A DNA stretch of 9,661 bases from Clostridia bacterium (GTDB lineage: Bacteria; Bacillota; Clostridia; Oscillospirales; CAG-272), in the NCBI GenBank assembly GCA_029010655.1, contig JAQXKW010000166.1, positions 1-9,661 on the forward strand, given 5' to 3'. Position 1 is the first letter of the stretch. Every line of letters begins with the position of its first letter. The position numbers were made by a program, and so were the translations under genes. Below are positions 6,138 through 9,661 of the stretch, piece by piece. A model generated the notes under the pieces. The model ran no database searches. It had not been told where the DNA came from and saw only the letters and a list, made by a program, of their open reading frames with translations.

Positions 6138-6806
6138 ATGAAAATTCTTACGGCTCCCAGCATTTTTGCGGCTGATCTTGCAAATATGGAAAAGGAGGTC
6201 AGACGGACGGAGCTTTCCGGCGCCGATTTGATTCACTTTGATATTATGGACGGCGTGTACGTTCCCAATATGAGCTTCGGCTTTGATATGCTCAAGGCGA
6301 TTAGAAAGCTGACACAGCTTCCCATTGACGCCCATATGATGACGGTTCACCCCGAAATGTATATTCAGCGGCTTTCCGAGTGCGGCGCGGATATTGTGAC
6401 CGTACATAACGATATAGCTCCCGAAGAACAGATCAAAGGAATGCTTGAAAGCATTAATTCCTACGGAATGATGGCGGGAATAGCCTTAAAGCCCAAGGTG
6501 CCCGCCGAGGCGGTTCTTCCCTTTATCGACTGTGTGGATATGATTTTGGTTATGACTGTTGAACCCGGATTCAGCGGACAGAAGTTTATGGATATGTCTG
6601 ATAAAATAAGAGAGATTAAGAAGTATATCGGCTCAAGGAATATAAGCATTGAGGTTGACGGCGGAATTAAAGCCGAAACCGCTCCTATATGCGCTGAAGC
6701 CGGTGCAAATGTGTTTGTTATCGGAAGCGCCGCTTACGCCGCCCCCTCCATGAAGGACGCAGTTGAAAACGTCCGCAGTACTGCTGCCGCAGCATATCCG
6801 GGATGA
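6138..6806 (+). CDS. rpe: Ribulose-phosphate 3-epimerase family protein
   Basis: A 222-residue TIM-barrel enzyme that should interconvert ribulose 5-phosphate and xylulose 5-phosphate in the pentose phosphate pathway. It has the family motifs in order: APSIFAADLANME, IHFDIMDGVYVPNMSFG (active-site His, Asp and Met), PIDAHMMTVHPEMYI, ADIVTVHNDI, ALKPKVP, VMTVEPGFSGQKFM, and IEVDGGIKAETA with GSAAY binding the phosphate. The motif usually written H-x-E after ADI-T- reads HND here. The ATG at 6138 follows GAGG by 7 bases; the upstream open frame to 6006 has no family similarity. Length is standard. mgtE begins 22 bases after its stop, so the two are likely co-transcribed. It does not sit in the prpC-prkC-rsgA-rpe-thiN cluster often found in Firmicutes, so it may be a second copy or an epimerase for a related sugar phosphate such as allulose 6-phosphate. 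Confidence 0.9.
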   Translation: MKILTAPSIFAADLANMEKEVRRTELSGADLIHFDIMDGVYVPNMSFGFDMLKAIRKLTQLPIDAHMMTVHPEMYIQRLSECGADIVTVHNDIAPEEQIKGMLESINSYGMMAGIALKPKVPAEAVLPFIDCVDMILVMTVEPGFSGQKFMDMSDKIREIKKYIGSRNISIEVDGGIKAETAPICAEAGANVFVIGSAAYAAPSMKDAVENVRSTAAAAYPG

Positions 6807-6828
6807 TATGAAAGGAGATTGACCTCTT

Positions 6829-8202
6829 ATGATAACTGAAGTAAGACGTCTTTTGGATGAAAAGAAATATCTTGAGCTGCGGGATCTTCTGTGTTCGGAG
6901 GAGCCTGCGGATATAGCAATCCTTTTTGAGCAGTTTCCCAAGGAGGAAGTGCCGCTTATGTTCCGAATCCTGCACAAGGATTTCGCAACCGACGTTTTTG
7001 TTGAGATGGACACGGAATTACAGCAGGCGCTGATCGAAGCCTTTACGGACCGTGAGCTTTATGAAATTGTTGACGACCTTTTCCTTGACGATACGGTCGA
7101 TATCATCGAGGAAATGCCCGCCAACGTGGTAAAGAGAATTCTTTCTCACGCCGACGCCGAAAAGAGAAGGCTTATAAATCAGCTCCTCCACTATCCTGAG
7201 GACTCCGCCGGAACTATTATGACCACGGAGTTCGTGGAGCTGAAAGCCACTTTTACTATTGAGGACGCTTTTAAGTCTATTAAGAGAACCGGCCTTGAAA
7301 AGGAAACAATATATACGTGCTACGTTACCGATGAAAAGCGTATTCTTATAGGCGTTGTTACGGTTAAGGATATGATTCTTGCCGACGAGGACGCAGTTGT
7401 CGGGGATATAATGGGCGACAGCCCCATATTTGTCAACACCGACGACGATAAGGAAGACGTGATGAAGGCCATGACCAAATACGACTTTCTTGCAATGCCC
7501 GTTGTTGACAAAGAGGGAAGGCTCGTGGGTATCGTCACTATCGACGACGCAATGGACGTCCTTCAGGAGGAGGACACAGAGGATATCGAAATCATGGCGG
7601 CTATTACGCCGTCGGATAAGCCCTATCTTAAAACAGGCGTTCTTGAAACCTGGAAGAACAGAATTCCGTGGCTTTTGCTTCTGATGGTGTCTGCTACCTT
7701 TACCAGTAAGATACTGACCCATTTTGAAGATGCGCTTGCGGCAATCCCCGTGCTGATGGCGTTTGTGCCTCAGCTTATGGATACAGGCGGAAACGCAGGC
7801 TCGCAGGCGTCCGTTTCGGTCATTCGTGCCCTTTCTCTGGGAGACGTGTCTCTGGGCGATTTTCTTAAAGTTCTGTGGAAGGAACTGAGAGTTGCGCTTT
7901 TGTGCGGCTTTTCTCTGGGAGCGGTAAACTTTCTGAAAATGGTGATTTTCAATGACGTAAACCGCGCAGACCACCCCGGCGACTGGCTGCTTATTACCCT
8001 GATTGTATGTGTGACAATCTCCCTTGCCGTAGTAATCGCAAAGATTATAGGAAGTATGCTCCCCATACTTGCAAAGCGTATCGGCTTTGACCCTGCCGTT
8101 ATGGCAAGTCCGTTTATAACTACTATTGTGGACGTTCTCACACTTCTGCTTTATTTCGGAATTGCATCCGCCGTTTTTGACATTACGGGCGTGATGGTAT
8201 AA
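6829..8202 (+). CDS. mgtE: Magnesium channel/transporter MgtE
   Basis: A 457-residue inner-membrane Mg2+ channel. The order of parts is typical: an N-terminal helical MgtE_N domain (about 1-130, with EEPADIAILFEQFP and MTTEFVELK at its end), a pair of CBS domains (about 135-255, including ILIGVVTVKDMI and RLVGIVTIDDAMDVL), an acidic segment EEDTEDIE, the connecting helix, and a five-helix pore domain (about 278-457). Pore signatures are PQLMDTGGNAGSQASVSVIRAL (314-335) and FDPAVMASPFITTIVDVLTLL (420-440), with Asp435 matching the pore Asp432 of the Thermus protein. The acidic N and CBS domains sense cytosolic Mg2+ and close the channel in this family. The ATG at 6829 follows AAAGGAG by 11 bases. 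No M-box riboswitch is possible in the 22-base gap after rpe. It begins a metal-uptake block with the zinc genes downstream. Confidence 0.97.
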   Translation: MITEVRRLLDEKKYLELRDLLCSEEPADIAILFEQFPKEEVPLMFRILHKDFATDVFVEMDTELQQALIEAFTDRELYEIVDDLFLDDTVDIIEEMPANVVKRILSHADAEKRRLINQLLHYPEDSAGTIMTTEFVELKATFTIEDAFKSIKRTGLEKETIYTCYVTDEKRILIGVVTVKDMILADEDAVVGDIMGDSPIFVNTDDDKEDVMKAMTKYDFLAMPVVDKEGRLVGIVTIDDAMDVLQEEDTEDIEIMAAITPSDKPYLKTGVLETWKNRIPWLLLLMVSATFTSKILTHFEDALAAIPVLMAFVPQLMDTGGNAGSQASVSVIRALSLGDVSLGDFLKVLWKELRVALLCGFSLGAVNFLKMVIFNDVNRADHPGDWLLITLIVCVTISLAVVIAKIIGSMLPILAKRIGFDPAVMASPFITTIVDVLTLLLYFGIASAVFDITGVMV

Positions 8203-8224
8203 AATCTCAAAAAAGGAGGCTCTT

Positions 8225-8512
8225 ATGTCAAAAAAGAGAACAATAATTTTGGCAATAACAATAGCCGTTACAGCGGCGCTTCTCATAGCCTCCTTTTTTG
8301 TGGCTGTGAATTCGGGACATGAGTGCGTGGGCAAGGACTGCGTCAGGTGCGCCTTGCTGATAAATTTACGGAAAATATTTGAATCCGTGTCCTTTGTTTT
8401 AGGTGCTCTTTCCCGACCGATTTTTCTCTTGACGGGGACGGTAATTGTCGGGCTGACGGCTGTATATGCCCGTTCAACCCCTGTTTCCCGAAAAGTAAAG
8501 CTATCCGATTGA
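8225..8512 (+). CDS. Small two-helix membrane protein with a His/Cys cluster, unknown function
   Basis: A 95-residue basic protein with two predicted membrane helices, about 6-28 and 64-82. The segment between them holds GHECVGKDCVRCALL (31-45), that is H-x-C-x4-C-x2-C with His32, Cys34, Cys39 and Cys42. With Lys/Arg at both ends (MSKKR and SRKVK) the positive-inside rule puts the termini in the cytoplasm and the His/Cys loop outside. Four clustered His/Cys ligands suggest binding of zinc or another thiophilic metal, or a redox pair. The start is secure: AAGGAGG lies 5 bases before the ATG. It sits 22 bases after mgtE and 53 bases before the zinc-binding lipoprotein gene, so a role in metal uptake or delivery is a fair inference, not a known function. 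I recall similar short proteins beside zinc ABC transporters in other Clostridia but cannot confirm this. Confidence 0.85.
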   Translation: MSKKRTIILAITIAVTAALLIASFFVAVNSGHECVGKDCVRCALLINLRKIFESVSFVLGALSRPIFLLTGTVIVGLTAVYARSTPVSRKVKLSD

Positions 8513-8565
8513 TTCTGCGTTTTTTTCTTAAAAATTTAACGCTGACAGATTGGAGATAACTTAAT

Positions 8566-9537
8566 ATGAAAAAAACTGCATCAGTACTTCTGATGTTTTT
8601 ACTGATATTTTCACTTGCGTCCTGCAGTAAGACCGCTGATATTGCGGAGGATGGCAAGCTTTCTGTGGTTGCAACGGTTTTTCCCGTTTATGACTGGGTA
8701 AGAAACATTGTGGGAGACGTTGAGGACGCACAGCTTACCATGCTTCTTGATACTGGAGTGGACCTGCACAGCTTTCAGCCCACCACGGAGGACCTTATGA
8801 GGATAAACTCCTGCGATGTTTTCATTTACGTGGGCGGCGAGTCTGACGAATGGGTGGAGGACGCCATGAAAACCCTGACCTCAGACGAAAAGCCCGTTGT
8901 TATAAATCTTATGGATACGCTGGGAGATTCCCTGAAAGAGGAAGAAGCCGTAGAGGGAATGGAGACTGAAGAGGAGGAGGAAGACCACGACCACGGGGAA
9001 GCGGAATTTGATGAGCATATATGGCTTTCTCTCAAAAATGCAAAGGTCTGCGTTGAGAAAGTTACAGAAACCCTGTGCAACGCTGACCCCGATAACAGCG
9101 ACCGTTATAAAAAGTCCGCAGAGAAATATATTTCTGAATTAAGCGAGCTTGATAAAGAATATGTTAAAGTCGCTGAAAATGCTCAGTTTGATACTGTGCT
9201 GTTCGGCGACAGATTTCCGTTCAGGTATATGACGGAGGATTACGGGCTTAAATATTACGCCGCATTTATGGGGTGCTCCGCCGAAACCGAGGCAAGCTTT
9301 GAAACAGTGTCATTTCTCTCTGAAAAGGTTAGGGAACTGGGGCTGAAAACGGTCCTGACCCTTGAGGGAACTAATCACAGCCTTGCTGAGACAATAGTAA
9401 AAAATTCGGGAACCGGCGCACAGATACTTTCTATGGATTCCATGCAGTCCGTAACGGGCGAGGATGTTAAGAACGGTGCGGATTATTTAGCCATTATGGA
9501 GAAGAACCTTGAAGTTCTTAAAAAAGCTCTGAATTGA
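8566..9537 (+). CDS. znuA: Zinc-type ABC transporter substrate-binding lipoprotein (ZnuA/TroA family)
   Basis: A 323-residue extracytoplasmic receptor that captures Zn2+ (possibly Mn2+) for an ABC importer. The signal peptide ends in the lipobox LASC, so Cys20 would be lipidated. The first lobe has VVATVFPVYDWVRNIVG (34-50) and the ligand motif VDLHSFQPTTEDL (His68). A short acidic/His loop (about 134-143, ending EDHDHG) is typical of zinc receptors. DEHIWLSL supplies His151. The usual third ligand region (a His or Glu in FH-A--Y) reads FGDRFPFRYMTEDYGLKYY (213-231), with no His. SMDSM places Asp291 where PsaA has its aspartate ligand. GCSAETEASF (236-245) and LEGTNHS are also present. The ATG follows GGAG by 10 bases. 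The preceding 53-base gap is AT-rich; I see no clear Zur site in it. The stop overlaps the ribosome site of the ATPase gene. Confidence 0.93.
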   Translation: MKKTASVLLMFLLIFSLASCSKTADIAEDGKLSVVATVFPVYDWVRNIVGDVEDAQLTMLLDTGVDLHSFQPTTEDLMRINSCDVFIYVGGESDEWVEDAMKTLTSDEKPVVINLMDTLGDSLKEEEAVEGMETEEEEEDHDHGEAEFDEHIWLSLKNAKVCVEKVTETLCNADPDNSDRYKKSAEKYISELSELDKEYVKVAENAQFDTVLFGDRFPFRYMTEDYGLKYYAAFMGCSAETEASFETVSFLSEKVRELGLKTVLTLEGTNHSLAETIVKNSGTGAQILSMDSMQSVTGEDVKNGADYLAIMEKNLEVLKKALN

Positions 9538-9545
9538 GGTGCGGC

Positions 9546-9661
9546 ATGGAACAGATAGTATGTAAAAATCTCTGCCTCGGCTATGACGGCAGAGCCATAA
9601 TTGATAATTTGAATTTTACCGTAAATACAGGGGATTACCTGTGTATAGTGGGCGAGAACGG
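9546..9661 (+). CDS. znuC: ATP-binding subunit of the zinc ABC transporter (5' part only)
   Basis: Only 38 full codons are in the window. The protein starts MEQIVCKNLCLGYDGRAII and continues to LCIVGENG, the beginning of a Walker A loop, as in ABC ATPases of the ZnuC/AdcC type. The ATG at 9546 lies 8 bases after the receptor gene stop, with GAGG (9536-9539) overlapping that stop, so the two are translationally linked. The ABC family is clear from these residues; zinc specificity comes only from the neighbour. The membrane permease (ZnuB) is expected next, outside the window. Confidence 0.88.
   Translation, partial: MEQIVCKNLCLGYDGRAIIDNLNFTVNTGDYLCIVGEN

Noticed and set aside
6807..6828. M-box magnesium riboswitch before mgtE
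   Set aside because: Only 22 bases separate rpe and mgtE, far too short for the riboswitch.
7018..8334. 438-residue minus-strand open frame opposite mgtE
   Set aside because: mgtE on the plus strand has all family signatures; the reverse frame is rich in His, Lys, Arg and Asn with no domain features.
8513..8565. Zur operator before znuA
   Set aside because: The gap has an AT-rich GCGTT/AACGC inverted repeat but no match to the TCGTAAT-N-ATTACGA form known from Bacillus.

Overview
The window looks like chromosomal DNA from an anaerobic Firmicute of the class Clostridia, probably in the Ruminococcaceae/Oscillospiraceae range. This placement is inferred from four things: a biotin-dependent sodium-pump decarboxylase operon, an MEP-pathway ispD-ispF pair, a Gram-positive lipoprotein signal on the zinc-binding protein, and purine-rich Shine-Dalgarno sites of the AAGGAGG/GGAGG type. 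No phage, transposon, CRISPR, tRNA or rRNA genes were seen. No stretch over 300 bases lacks a gene; the two longest gaps are 4442-4712 and 5881-6137.

Left half (1-4441, minus strand): one tight operon, read right to left, with gaps of 18-23 bases. The order is a divergent acyl-CoA carboxyltransferase (MmdA/PccB family), the small membrane subunit OadG, a biotin carboxyl carrier protein, the sodium-pumping membrane subunit OadB, and an OadA/PycB-type carboxyltransferase that runs off the left edge. Two different carboxyltransferases thus share one biotin carrier and one Na+ pump. The set resembles a sodium-pumping decarboxylase combined with the parts list of a transcarboxylase. A very good sigma-A promoter (TTGAAA-17-TATAAT) drives it, and a near-perfect 23-base palindrome sits just downstream of the predicted start of transcription.

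Right half (4614-9661, plus strand): a divergent extended -10 promoter precedes ispD and ispF, which make two consecutive enzymes of isoprenoid precursor synthesis. A 257-base structured intergenic region follows, with several hairpins and a second promoter. After it come a ribulose-phosphate 3-epimerase, the Mg2+ channel/transporter MgtE, a 95-residue two-helix membrane protein with a His/Cys cluster, a zinc-binding lipoprotein (ZnuA type) and the first 38 codons of its ATPase (ZnuC type). The last four genes form a divalent-metal uptake block.

Most genes are ordinary. The points most worth a second look are the two-carboxyltransferase operon and the altered active-site motifs of its acyl-CoA carboxyltransferase, the small His/Cys membrane protein beside the zinc transporter, the atypical metal-ligand set of the ZnuA protein, and the inverted repeats found at each of the three predicted promoters.
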